Below, in pieces: positions 1 through 8,289 of a stretch of 64,000 nt of DNA. Numbering within the stretch: position 1 is the first letter of the stretch; every line of letters begins with the position of its first letter. Source of the stretch: Sutterella wadsworthensis. GTDB taxonomy: Bacteria; Pseudomonadota; Gammaproteobacteria; Burkholderiales; Burkholderiaceae_F. The translations under genes were made by a program, and so were the position numbers. The stretch covers positions 186,001 through 250,000 of the forward strand of contig NZ_QNRV01000001.1 in NCBI RefSeq assembly GCF_003315195.1, written 5' to 3'. The notes beneath the pieces were generated by a model. That model worked only from the letters and a program-made list of their open reading frames with translations, had not been told where the DNA came from and did not search any database.

Positions 1-1120
1 GCCGAGAGAGGTCAATCGCCTCCACTGCATATTCCCCGGGGAAAAGTGCTGCCGGGGCATAGAGGTTTTCGCTTTGGGCGTCAGCCGTCGGGAGATGCTT
101 GAGTTTGGATGCTGATGAGCCCGAAGCGGCATCAGACGACAGATAACCTTGGTCCGCGAGGAGATCTTCGAGTGTTGGCGGGCGCTGAGCCAAATGGAAG
201 GCCGGCAACGGTCCCGAGTGAAGTGACTGCCGTAATCGAAGTGATAATGCATTGGCGCCGCTCTGAGCGGCTGCCAAAAGGTCAATGAAACGTCCCCGCG
301 GCACGGCGTCAATGATAAGCGCCAGACCGGGCGGGAGTGCAGCTGCTTCCATCAGGGTTCGGGCGAGCGTTGAGGAGTGCTCGGCTTCAACCGCTTCAGC
401 GCGGAATGTTCGGCCCGTCAGGGGAGCGCAAAGCGCCTGGGGCTTTCCTTGAGCGGCAATGCGGCCGCGTGAGAGCACGATGACGCGGTCAGCGGTTTCG
501 GCTTCATCCAGGTACGCCGTTGACATCACTACGGTCATTTGCGAGCGCAGCCGCATGGCATCGAGAATGCGGCCGAGTTCTCGGCGTGAGAGCGGATCAA
601 CGCCCACCGTAGGTTCATCGAGAATCAGGAGCTTCGGTTCTCCAAGAAGTGCGCAGGCGAGGCCTAGTTTTTGCTTCATGCCGCCCGAAAGCTTGCCTGC
701 GAGCCGATTCTCAAAGCCGACAAGGCCCGAGAGCGTCATCAGCTCTTGAAACTTGGATTGGAGTTCGTGAGCGGCAAGGCCGCGAAGCCGGCCGAAGAGG
801 GAAAAGTTCTCGAATACGGTGAGTTCTTCATAGAGTCCGGTTTTTTGGGGCATAAACCCGACGGTATGCGTAAAGCGCTCGTCTTCTGTATCGGGAGTGA
901 GGCCAAAGAGGCTGATGCTGCCGGCATCCGGGCTCAGTATGCCGGCCAAGAGCCGCAGGAGCGTGGTTTTCCCGGCGCCGTCCGGACCCACAACCGCAGC
1001 GAGTTCACCTTCCGCAGGCAATTCCAGATCGAGATGATCGACGGCAGCAAAGGGCGTGCCGTCAGGGCCCGGGAAGGTCTTAACGAGCCCTCGGACAACG
1101 AGCGGCAGCGCCTCAGTCAT
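1..1120 (-). CDS. ABC exporter ATPase, YbhF/RbbA-type tandem protein (C-terminal part outside window)
   Basis: ATP-binding protein of an ABC-2 type efflux system; it powers export of an unidentified substrate together with the adaptor encoded just upstream. The 373 codons inside the window hold one complete nucleotide-binding domain: Walker A GPDGAGKTT at residues 45-53, Q-loop MPQK near 90, signature LSGGMKQ at 144-150, Walker B LLILDEP at 164-170. The position of the usual switch histidine reads STAYLDEAE, so the histidine is Ala, a change I recall from first domains of tandem ATPases such as RbbA. The frame stays open to base 1. After a linker the sequence resumes with AVEAIDLSR, which looks like the start of a second ATPase domain, hence the YbhF-like call. 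The ATG at 1118-1120 overlaps the end of the HlyD-type gene by 8 bases, so translation is probably coupled. Domain call is firm; the tandem architecture is inferred. Confidence 0.85.
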   Translation of the reverse strand, partial: MTEALPLVVRGLVKTFPGPDGTPFAAVDHLDLELPAEGELAAVVGPDGAGKTTLLRLLAGILSPDAGSISLFGLTPDTEDERFTHTVGFMPQKTGLYEELTVFENFSLFGRLRGLAAHELQSKFQELMTLSGLVGFENRLAGKLSGGMKQKLGLACALLGEPKLLILDEPTVGVDPLSRRELGRILDAMRLRSQMTVVMSTAYLDEAETADRVIVLSRGRIAAQGKPQALCAPLTGRTFRAEAVEAEHSSTLARTLMEAAALPPGLALIIDAVPRGRFIDLLAAAQSGANALSLRLRQSLHSGPLPAFHLAQRPPTLEDLLADQGYLSSDAASGSSASKLKHLPTADAQSENLYAPAALFPGEYAVEAIDLSR

Positions 1121-2120
1121 GCGGCGAACTCCGCGGCTGCGCAAACTCAACGGTCACGGGCTGCCCGAGCCGAAGCCGGTTCTCCGGATCTCGTACGGTG
1201 ATGCGCACTTCATAGACGAGACTGGCGCGCAGGTCCTCGGTCTGCACCGTTTTCGGCGTGAATTCGGCTGTATCAGAGACAAAGGCGACGGTGCCGTCAA
1301 CGGGACCAACCGTATCGGTAAAAACGGTTGCCAAAGTCCCTTCCTTCACGAGGCCGAGCTGACGTTCAGTGAGATAAGCGCGGATCCATTTGGGGTCAGC
1401 AACGGAAAGCTGGTAGATGGTTCGCGAGGGACTGGCCATGTCGCCGGGTTCCGCAAGACGGGCTCGAATGATGCCGGCTGAAGGTGCCGTGAGGACCGCT
1501 CCCCGATGGATTTGGTAGTCAAGGGCTGCGAGCGACGCAGCTGCGGCTTCTGCCGCGGCATCGGCAGCGGCAATTTCCTGCGCGCGCGGTCCTTTTTCAG
1601 CTGCCGCGCGCTGGGCTGCTGCGGCAGTCAGAGATTCGCGTGCGGCATGTTCGGCACGCCGGGCATCGTCGAGCATCTGGCGGCTGGCTGCGCCAACGGG
1701 AACCAGATCCTGCTGCCGTTTAAGCGTGGCCGAAGCGTATTCGAGCTGAGCGCGTGCTGCTGCTTCATTGGCGCGAGCTGCGTCAATATCTTCCTCACGA
1801 GTGCCCTCATGCGCGAGCGCTGCCTGCGCTTGAAGGCGCTTGAGTTCAGCAGCGGCCTGCCGCTGGCTGATTCGGAGCGCTTCATCATCGAGCTGTCCTA
1901 AAAGTTCGCCGGCTTCTACGGATTCACCTTCTTCTTTATGGAGTGCCGCAATGCGTCCGGAGGCTTCAAAGGCGAGCGACGTCTGCCGTGTTTCCACATT
2001 GCCCCAGGCACGATTGGCCGACGCGGCATTTTCAGCAGTACGTAGCTTCCAAGCTGTGGCGGCGCAGAGCGCAATCACGGCCGACAGGGCGAGAGTGGAG
2101 AATAGACGCAGCGGCTTCAT
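1113..2120 (-). CDS. HlyD-family periplasmic adaptor of an ABC efflux system (YbhG-like)
   Basis: Membrane fusion protein that bridges an inner-membrane ABC exporter to the outer membrane. It is 335 residues, with an N-terminal hydrophobic anchor (residues 1-23), a first lipoyl half-motif (FEASGRIAALHKEEGESVEAG, residues about 50-70), a long Ala/Glu/Arg-rich coiled coil (about 85-190), the returning lipoyl half (LTAPSAGIIRARLAEPGDM) and a beta-barrel segment ending near 325. Order and length match the family. It is first in an operon with the ABC ATPase: its stop lies inside the ATPase start region (8-base overlap). The permease genes expected for such a system would lie before base 1. Substrate unknown. 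Confidence 0.88.
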   Translation of the reverse strand: MKPLRLFSTLALSAVIALCAATAWKLRTAENAASANRAWGNVETRQTSLAFEASGRIAALHKEEGESVEAGELLGQLDDEALRISQRQAAAELKRLQAQAALAHEGTREEDIDAARANEAAARAQLEYASATLKRQQDLVPVGAASRQMLDDARRAEHAARESLTAAAAQRAAAEKGPRAQEIAAADAAAEAAAASLAALDYQIHRGAVLTAPSAGIIRARLAEPGDMASPSRTIYQLSVADPKWIRAYLTERQLGLVKEGTLATVFTDTVGPVDGTVAFVSDTAEFTPKTVQTEDLRASLVYEVRITVRDPENRLRLGQPVTVEFAQPRSSPHD

Positions 2121-2211
2121 AGCGGAAGTCTTCTAAGAAGTTGTTGCTTCTATTCTAGCGGCCGAACTCTGTTCTTCAGGATGTCCAAAGCGGCATCCGC
2201 CTATGGTGTCC

Positions 2212-2253
2212 TCGAAAAAAAGAAAACCCGCTTCGGCCCATTTAGAAAGCGGG
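2212..2253 (-). terminator. Rho-independent terminator after the metallophosphoesterase gene
   Basis: On the minus strand, CCCGCTT (2253-2247) pairs with AAGCGGG (2233-2227), followed by a T-rich run at 2224-2212. It lies about 170 bases after the stop of the phosphoesterase gene and just before the HlyD/ABC operon, separating the two units. No gene is seen between 2254 and 2425. Confidence 0.7.
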
Positions 2254-2425
2254 CGAGAGCGGGCTGAAAGCGCCTTCAGAGGAACATAGAGGCGAATAAA
2301 GGGGTGCGGCTGCGGGACCGCCGCGGGCGCGCCGAAGACCGTTCGCAAAAACTTCGGCGCATCCCGCGGCAGAGTCCGATGCCGCAAAGGGAGCGTTTGG
2401 CTGGAAACGTTTCCCGAAGCGGGTT

Positions 2426-3397
2426 TTAGGCCTTCTTGCAGACGTGGGAACGTTCGTTCCAGAGACCTTCAACGTAGAGGTTGTGGTTCTTGTCGATATG
2501 CACCATGCCGGCAACGTTGTGCGGGAGAGGGCGTTCAACAAGCCCCTGATTGACGATGTAGTGGATGCCGTTGTGTTCAGAGTAGGCGCCCTTATGGAAG
2601 TGGCCGCAGATAAAGGCCAGAACGCGGCCGCTCTTTTCCATGGCATCGACGACTTCTGCGGCGTTCTGCACGAAGAAGGCGTGGGGGATGTTCTGCGTCT
2701 TTTCGTCCCAGGTGTTGACGAGCTGGTGGCAGAAGACGACGACAGGTTCCTTGCCGGTTGCAAGTTCTTTGCGGAACCATTCCATTTCCATCTTCGGAAC
2801 GATGGCTACCTGCCAGTCGAGCTTGCCGAGCGAATAGTGCTCGCCTTCATCGTTGTTGAAGCAGGCGTCGAGGACGATGTACTTCACGCCGTTCTTCACG
2901 AAGGCATAGTAGGTCTTGCCGTCGGCATCGCCCGCATTGTTCGTGTTGGCGAGATAGTCGCCGAGTGAAATCTGGTCGAAGTCATGGTTGCCCATGACGT
3001 GGTAGCGGTCGCCCTGATAACGGCGGAAGGCCGATTCGACCGTCTGCAGGAAGCCGATGGTCAGTTCGCGGTCAACCGTCTTCGTGCAGTCCTTAAAGTC
3101 GCCGAGTTCAATGGCGAAATCAAGCTTGCGCGTATTGAAGACGTCAATGGCCTGATGGAGTTTGGCAAGGGAGTGCGAATAAACGCGGATGGAGTCTTCC
3201 GCCGGGATCGTATGGGTGGGTGCGGTGGTGTAGTGGATGTCCGTTACCCAGCCGAAGGAGGAAATGATGTCTTCCGCGGGCGGCAGCTCGATCGGGCTGA
3301 CAGCCGGCGTAGCGGCAGAGGCCGTGCCGGCAAACTGCATGGCGGCAGGAGCGAGGAATAGGCCGGCCGCATTGCGGAAGAAAAGACGACGCTGCAT
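2426..3397 (-). CDS. Tat-exported calcineurin-like metallophosphoesterase
   Basis: Binuclear-metal phosphoesterase, probably periplasmic. The family motifs are in order: DIHY (D-x-H), GDFKD, GNHDF (GNHD), a CHQ histidine, and CGHFHKG (GHxH) near the C-terminus. Together they form the two-metal site. The N-terminus MQRRLFFRNAAGLFLAP followed by an Ala-rich stretch ending ASA fits a Tat signal, as expected for an exported protein with metal loaded in the cytoplasm. I start at the ATG at 3395-3397 because GGAG lies about ten bases upstream; an in-frame TTG four codons earlier overlaps that site. The substrate cannot be read from sequence; the domain resembles icc/cpdA-type and 3',5'-cyclic or purple-acid-like phosphatases. 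Confidence 0.85.
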   Translation of the reverse strand: MQRRLFFRNAAGLFLAPAAMQFAGTASAATPAVSPIELPPAEDIISSFGWVTDIHYTTAPTHTIPAEDSIRVYSHSLAKLHQAIDVFNTRKLDFAIELGDFKDCTKTVDRELTIGFLQTVESAFRRYQGDRYHVMGNHDFDQISLGDYLANTNNAGDADGKTYYAFVKNGVKYIVLDACFNNDEGEHYSLGKLDWQVAIVPKMEMEWFRKELATGKEPVVVFCHQLVNTWDEKTQNIPHAFFVQNAAEVVDAMEKSGRVLAFICGHFHKGAYSEHNGIHYIVNQGLVERPLPHNVAGMVHIDKNHNLYVEGLWNERSHVCKKA

Positions 3398-3688
3398 GGA
3401 GTTCTCCAAAATATTCTGCGTTCTTGGATTTCAGAGGTTCGGGCGCTTGCTGCGCAAGCTGCTCAGGGATCGACCTCCAACGACGTGCATTTTCAAGAGT
3501 TGTCATGACGCTCCGTTGACACGTCGATGAAGACTTGATGTCGAACCGGTGAAGTTTGTGTGATCCGCGTCATGATCTGAATACAACGGACAATCAGACC
3601 GAATCAGTTAAAATGCGCGATTTGGGCCGCACGTCACGCCGCTGCTGTGCTGCCTGTCGGAACATTCACGTATTCATGAGGTGCTGCC

Positions 3689-4195
3689 TTGTTTACTCTC
3701 CGTGCCGCCACGCCTAAGGACGTGGACATCCTTGCGAGCATTGAGGCGCAGAGCTTCCCGGAGGCCGAAATGGCTACTCGCGAAAGCTTTGAAAAGCGTC
3801 TGGCGGTCTTTCCCGACTGCTTCCTGATCCTTTTTGAGGACGGGGAACCTGTCGGCCTGATTGACGGCATGATTACCAACAACCGTACGATTTCCGACGA
3901 TATGTTTGAAAATGCCAGTCTGCATGTGCCCAACGGCCGGTGGCAGTCGGTTTTCGGGCTTGCAGTGATCCCTTCGAAGCGCCATCAGGGCTGCGCTTCA
4001 ACCCTGATGCGTGCTTTCATTGAAAAAGCGCGTCAGGAAGGACGCGACGGACTGATTCTCACCTGCAAGGAAAAGCTCATTCCCTTTTATGAGGGCTTTG
4101 GCTACGTCAACTGCGGCGTTTCCAAGTCTGTGCACGGCGGAGCGGTGTGGTATGACATGGAGCTCGATTTCCGTGAAAAGCCGCGTGATTACTGA
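3689..4195 (+). CDS. GNAT-family N-acetyltransferase
   Basis: Acetyl-CoA dependent acyltransferase of 168 residues. The core GNAT elements are visible: FTLRAATPKDVDILASIEAQ at the start, a central beta strand region (FGLAVIPSKRHQGCASTLM) whose RHQGCASTLM is the Q/RxxGxG/A-type pyrophosphate loop of motif A, and the FYEGFGY motif near residue 140 typical of the family. The start is a TTG at 3689-3691 with GAGG about seven bases upstream; no in-frame ATG sits close by. It stands alone between unrelated genes. The acceptor substrate is unknown; the general shape resembles arylalkylamine-type acetyltransferases. Confidence 0.85.
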   Translation: MFTLRAATPKDVDILASIEAQSFPEAEMATRESFEKRLAVFPDCFLILFEDGEPVGLIDGMITNNRTISDDMFENASLHVPNGRWQSVFGLAVIPSKRHQGCASTLMRAFIEKARQEGRDGLILTCKEKLIPFYEGFGYVNCGVSKSVHGGAVWYDMELDFREKPRDY

Positions 4196-4260
4196 GTGAG
4201 TTCAGCACGGCGCGAAGCGGATTCGTCCTTTATCCGCTTCGCTCAAGCAGCCGTCAAGCA

Positions 4261-5601
4261 TCAGTAGGTGGTGAAGCAGGGTTCGAGCTCACGCACCTCC
4301 TGAGCGCCGGCCCCCGCCGAAAAAGCCAGGTCCTCCCAGTCCGCCGTCGCACGGCGGATGGCGAGCAGGACTTTCTTGGCGTCAGCGGTTTTCATAGCAA
4401 AGTAGGGCGCCAGCCGAACCAGATCTTCGGCTGCGGCAATCGGCCGCCGCCCGTCAGCAGTCATTGGCCGTGCGGCTCCCGTATTCGGACGCCATCCGTG
4501 GGCCGGAGCCAGCCGCCAGCCGAATTCTTCCCGCACAAAAAGCCACCGCTCGGGGGCGTCAGCTGCGCCGGTAAGCAGCGCAAAGGCCATTCGCCGCCAA
4601 ACTTTGGGCAGATCCTCCGCAGGGGAGGCGCCGTCGCTGTTCAAGATGTCGGCGATGCCTAGATAGGAACCCATTCGGCCGGCAGTCAGTGTTCGCGCTG
4701 AAAGCGTGAAGAGCGGCTTCCCCGCTGCTCTGTCAATGCGGCTCGTGAGGAGTGCAGTGCTTCCGCGGACGTCTTTTAAACGCGTTTGAGCGGTTTCAAT
4801 CCCGCTCTCACGCGCCAAACGCATGTAAATTTCGCGCCAAACAGGGATGCTGCAGAGGTCATCGAGCCGACTGAGCGTCATGACCTCTTCATCTCGCCCA
4901 GAGACTACAACGCGCGGAGAATGCCGCCCAGGCAAGGTCGTGGCAGCTGCAATGGCCAAAAGCGACCGCAAATCGGTGCGGCCGCGTTCAGCATTCTGAA
5001 TGGCTAAAGGAATGCCTGCCGCAGCATTGGACTCCATCGGAATCGGCAGAGTGCTTCCGGCCGCTTCTCCCTCTGTGCTGCGTATGCGAATGCCGCCGGC
5101 GTGGGCTTCGCAGTGGGGCAGCAAAATGGACTGCCGCTCGATTGAGGATGCATCAGCCGGCACTGCCGTCCCCTGAGATCCCATTGCAGAAGCTTGCTCA
5201 AACCAAAGGGCGGAAGTCCCGTCAAGCGCACGATCTGCGAGAAATCCAAACAGTCGTGCTGCATTCAAGGGCTTCATCAAGCCTTCCTGCAAAGGCAGAT
5301 CTGCACCAATCGGAAAACCGTTGTCGAGCCACGCTTTTGAATATCGAAAGCGAATGCTGTCCTGAAGCGACGCCATAGCTCGTGCACTCCATTTCATCTC
5401 CGCAGCTGTCAGACGGTTCAGGGATTTTTTCTGCCGCTCATTCATTGCCGTCATCGATTCGCCATTGGAATGGCTTTCTTCAGATGTCCTCTCTGCGGCA
5501 ATCTCAGAGGGCAGTGTCGGGAAGTAAAGCTCCCCGATCAATGGTTCATCCTGAATGGCATCGGAATGAATCAGCCATTTTCTAAATGAGCATTTGGACA
5601 T
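4261..5601 (-). CDS. HipA-like protein with degenerate kinase motifs (probable pseudokinase)
   Basis: A 446-residue HipA relative. Family landmarks seen by eye: IRFRYSKAWL and LPLQEGLMKPL (residues 83-112) before FGFLADRALDG (118-128), the DLCSIPVWREIYMRLARE helix (248-265), SRIDRAAGKPLFTLSART (287-304) and a WRRMAFALLTG helix (335-345). Residues needed for catalysis in E. coli HipA seem lost: the TDGHAKN loop (D309, H311) aligns to AADAPER near 346-352, and the second metal Asp (D332, YDII) aligns to HGWR near 368-371. The ATP-binding lysine segment reads MTLSRL, and the glycine loop is TTLPGRHSP. The first 50 residues match nothing I recognise, and Met50 or Met53 are alternative starts. It lies 166 bases downstream of a HipB-like gene on the same strand. 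It may be a non-catalytic repressor partner or a decaying gene with an intact frame. Confidence 0.72.
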   Translation of the reverse strand: MSKCSFRKWLIHSDAIQDEPLIGELYFPTLPSEIAAERTSEESHSNGESMTAMNERQKKSLNRLTAAEMKWSARAMASLQDSIRFRYSKAWLDNGFPIGADLPLQEGLMKPLNAARLFGFLADRALDGTSALWFEQASAMGSQGTAVPADASSIERQSILLPHCEAHAGGIRIRSTEGEAAGSTLPIPMESNAAAGIPLAIQNAERGRTDLRSLLAIAAATTLPGRHSPRVVVSGRDEEVMTLSRLDDLCSIPVWREIYMRLARESGIETAQTRLKDVRGSTALLTSRIDRAAGKPLFTLSARTLTAGRMGSYLGIADILNSDGASPAEDLPKVWRRMAFALLTGAADAPERWLFVREEFGWRLAPAHGWRPNTGAARPMTADGRRPIAAAEDLVRLAPYFAMKTADAKKVLLAIRRATADWEDLAFSAGAGAQEVRELEPCFTTY

Positions 5602-5698
5602 AGGATGCAGATGATTGGTTTAAATGAGTTGCGTCAATGATGATTTGAATAGAGAGGAGCGCTGGTTTGTTATTGGCCAATGCGTTTAATGGAAATGA

Positions 5699-5722
5699 CA
5701 TTCATTAATAGTGAAATGAATG
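5699..5722. promoter_or_regulatory. Inverted repeat between hipB-like and hipA-like genes (candidate operator)
   Basis: CATTCATT at 5699-5706 and AATGAATG at 5715-5722 form a perfect 8-bp inverted repeat with an 8-base spacer, in an AT-rich gap of 166 bases where HipBA pairs usually overlap. HipB-type repressors bind inverted repeats, so this is a plausible site for the neighbouring HTH protein; the assignment is inference. Confidence 0.45.
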
Positions 5723-5767
5723 CACTTCAATATAAGTCAATTGAATGAGAGACGCAGCTGACTCAAG

Positions 5768-6082
5768 TCACAGCCCGGCAGATTTCTTTTTTGAACGCAC
5801 TCGCTGAGGCAGATTCCTTTCTTCCAGCATTAATCCTGCAGAGTCCTCTTGCGCTGCAGCCAGGCCGGATAGAAGAGGGGACAAGCCAAGCGCATTGAGC
5901 ACGGACGCAATGTTTCCAATAGAGACACCGCAGTCTCCATTTTCAATTTTGGAAAGGGTATTGAGTGATATGCCCGCTCGGTCAGCAACGACAGACTGAG
6001 GAAGCCGGCGGCGGAGCCGGGCAGACCGGAGATTGGAGCCGAGTTGAATGACGGACTCTTCGACGGCTATGGAAGGACGCAT
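5768..6082 (-). CDS. HipB-like XRE-family antitoxin/repressor
   Basis: DNA-binding protein of 104 residues with a Cro/C1 helix-turn-helix at about residues 15-70: LGSNLRSARLRRRLPQSVVA, DRAGISLNTLSKIENGD and VSIGNIASVLNALGL. This order of ARxxRxxxQ, ADxAGIS, SxIExG and LxxLG matches HipB antitoxins. A basic tail (RVRSKKKSAGL) follows. ATG at 6080-6082 has AGGAG six bases upstream. It precedes the HipA-like gene on the same strand, the usual antitoxin-first order, but with an unusually long gap. Confidence 0.8.
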   Translation of the reverse strand: MRPSIAVEESVIQLGSNLRSARLRRRLPQSVVADRAGISLNTLSKIENGDCGVSIGNIASVLNALGLSPLLSGLAAAQEDSAGLMLEERNLPQRVRSKKKSAGL

Positions 6083-6108
6083 AACATCTCCTATAAGCGA
6101 TGTTGAAA

Positions 6109-6137
6109 ATTATAACACGCAGGACTATGCGAACTAA
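6109..6137 (-). promoter_or_regulatory. Candidate sigma-70 promoter of the hipB-like gene
   Basis: On the minus strand a perfect TATAAT lies at 6114-6109, 27 bases before the ATG. Seventeen bases further upstream is TTAGTT (6137-6132), a poor -35. The strong -10 and the short leader make this the likely start of the hipBA-like unit. Confidence 0.45.
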
Positions 6138-7119
6138 CATAAACTAAAAAATATCGCTCAGCAATGAGCAAAAGTATGTTTAGAACGTGTTTTTTGGTTG
6201 TCAACAGATGCCTTGATCCCGGGTAATTATTGGATTTATATAAATTTTGCTTAGTGTTAAATTGATTAACACGCATTTTAATGTGTATTAAAATTTTCTG
6301 TACAACCGTTGCTCCCTGCTCGCATGGTAAGCCTGAGCGCCAGATGAGTTGGTTTTGAGTACGGAGCAGCCGATTTGGTTTGGGACTGTCTATGGATAAA
6401 TGGTCTGTCGCCTGCCCTGCGCTGATGATGTCTTCAATGGGTGGATCTGCTCACAGATAGAGCGTCTCTCAACATCCATCAATTCAATGAGATAGATGAG
6501 CATATAAGTTTATTGATCTTAGAACGATCAGATAAAGCCATAAGGCATGTATTGGCAATATTGATGAATGAAATAAGACGAATATGCTGTCGAGTAATTG
6601 TTAATCGTCATAAGTCATATGGTGTTGCAGCTGCTGCGGATGAAAAAATTATCTTGAATAGATCGTTATGCAGCAATGAGTCCGATATGCGGTATTAGGG
6701 TCGATGAGAGGGGCTTGTTCAGAGAGTATCCTCTGTATTGATTGTCGTTGATTATATAGGGGTGCTGATTTGAATTGAATGGAAATGATGGAATAGATGG
6801 TGGCCAAGTTAAGTGGTCTGCTGAGAGAGTATTGAATGAAATAAGCTTACTGAATATCAATTCATCGATGTGCTCAGATATCCATTCAAATTGGAGACGT
6901 TAAAAATAGCGTACTTACCAAATAATCCTCTTTGAGCTAACTCTGCATAAACCGGCTTCATCGCTTCAGGCCATTCGTTTTTCACTCTCAGACGAGTTTT
7001 GTTTGCAGGCGTGAAATTGTATGTCTCAATCCCAATTCGCGCCTCCCGTATATGGGTAGTCCTCTTCCGTTGATGCGATGAACTGACTCGGACATGGGTA
7101 AGTTGAATAGGTTCCACGG
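6138..7119. other. AT-rich gene-poor stretch
   Basis: About 1 kb, clearly richer in A and T than its surroundings, between the hipB-like gene and the DMT transporter. Open frames of about 85 codons exist (for example minus strand 6857-7117, containing KTRLRVKNEWPEAMKPVYAE), but none has a convincing ribosome site or a domain I know. It may hold decayed remnants of a mobile element; I see no terminal repeats. Confidence 0.4.
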
Positions 7120-7158
7120 GATGTACAAAAGCAAAACGCCGGCAGTACCGGCGTTTTG
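7120..7158 (-). terminator. Terminator after the DMT transporter gene
   Basis: CAAAACGCCGG (7132-7142) and CCGGCGTTTTG (7148-7158) form a perfect 11-bp stem with loop CAGTA. Read on the minus strand it continues into TTTTGCTTTTG, a good U-tail. It lies 65 bases after the stop of the transporter gene. Confidence 0.8.
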
Positions 7159-7223
7159 AGATGCATTTTGAAGTGGTTTCAGCTCAGAAATGTGTGCTGG
7201 AATGCGTGAAACGAGTTCATTTG

Positions 7224-8126
7224 CTACCAGCGTTTAGCCATTTCGGCAGCGACTCGAACGAGGCCTGTCTGCGCGCAGACGACGCCGCAGAGAATCATGC
7301 CTACGCCCATGACGCCGATGTAGCTCATCTCTTCATTGAGGAACCAGAGGCCGCCGATAATGCCGACAGCTGGGCTGAGATAGGTGTACCAACGCGTGCC
7401 CGATGCGCCGATCTCCTGCTCAGCTTTATGCCAGAGTGTGTATCCGATGACCGTTGCCGCAAGTGCCAGAAAGACGAGGTTTGCGCCGGCAGCAGGCACT
7501 TCAAAGAGAATGGCTGCGTCGGTAGGCTGTTCATTCAGGTAAAAAGGCAGCGCCCCCAGGATGCCGTAGCCCGTGGACTTGCGCATGACGAAAAGGGCGG
7601 GCAGATCAGCAAGCGCTCGTAGGACCAGTGAATACACGGCGTAGGCAGCGGCTGCGGCAAGGCCGAGATAAAACCCAAGCCGCGGCAGGTCCTGCAGAAC
7701 GGCGTTGTCAAAGTAAAGCAGAAACGTACCGGTTGCTGCCGTGCAGATCCCCAGAAAGGTCATCCAGTGAAGTTTCCAGGTGCGCAGCGCAGCCATGGCC
7801 AAGAGGCCGCTCAGAAGCGGCCCCATGGCGATAAGACTGGCTGTTGTCGAAACGACTCCGTGTTCCAATGCCAGCGTCTGCAGGCCGAAAAAGAGAGGAA
7901 TACTGGTAAGGCCGAGGAGCGCTACGGTGATTTCTCCTCGCATGGTGCCCGAGTAGAGCTGCATGGGGGCGAGGAAGATGAGGATGCCGTAGGCCAGCAC
8001 CGAGCGGAGTTCAACGAGCGCCCAGGGCTGCATTCCGAAATTGAGAAGCACCTTGCTGCTCACGAGCGTCATGCCCCAGCAGAGGACAACAAAAAGGGCT
8101 AGGAGGTGGTAGGACCAGCTGCGCAT
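7224..8126 (-). CDS. DMT-superfamily (EamA) transporter
   Basis: Inner-membrane permease, about 300 residues with ten hydrophobic segments in two EamA repeats: first from LLALFVVLCWGMTLVSSKVL, second from LGFYLGLAAAAAYAVYSLVL. Both repeats carry the conserved small-residue pattern near helix ends. The family exports amino acids, nucleotide sugars or other metabolites; the substrate is not predictable here. I start at the ATG at 8124-8126 (MRSWSYHL) because GGAA lies nine bases upstream; an in-frame ATG eight codons earlier lacks such a site. Single-gene unit with its own terminator. Confidence 0.85.
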   Translation of the reverse strand: MRSWSYHLLALFVVLCWGMTLVSSKVLLNFGMQPWALVELRSVLAYGILIFLAPMQLYSGTMRGEITVALLGLTSIPLFFGLQTLALEHGVVSTTASLIAMGPLLSGLLAMAALRTWKLHWMTFLGICTAATGTFLLYFDNAVLQDLPRLGFYLGLAAAAAYAVYSLVLRALADLPALFVMRKSTGYGILGALPFYLNEQPTDAAILFEVPAAGANLVFLALAATVIGYTLWHKAEQEIGASGTRWYTYLSPAVGIIGGLWFLNEEMSYIGVMGVGMILCGVVCAQTGLVRVAAEMAKRW

Positions 8127-8233
8127 AAAAGAAGTTCCACGTAGCATCAATTTTTTAATTTTAACGAATGCTGTCGTGCGGGCTCATTAAGGAGTGCTGT
8201 CGGCGAACATGAAGCATCGCACCATCCATATGA

Positions 8234-8265
8234 AAACGCCTCTGCACTGGTGTGCAAAGGCGTTT
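8234..8265 (-). terminator. Hairpin terminator after the Gate-domain gene
   Basis: AAACGCCT (8234-8241) pairs with AGGCGTTT (8258-8265), extended by TGCAC (8243-8247) with GTGCA (8252-8256) and one mismatch. On the minus strand it ends in GGCGTTTTCA, a short U-tail, 24 bases after the stop of the preceding gene. Confidence 0.6.
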
Positions 8266-8289
8266 GGGGGAAAGCGTTATTCGTTGCGT

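Noticed and set aside
2133-2387. 84-codon minus-strand frame between the phosphoesterase and HlyD genes
   Set aside because: It contains the terminator hairpin of the upstream gene and has no domain or ribosome site.
6857-7117. 86-codon minus-strand frame in the AT-rich region
   Set aside because: Some helical character (KTRLRVKNEWPEAMKPVYAE) suggests a possible recombinase relic, but there is no supporting neighbour, start signal or repeat, so it was not called a gene.
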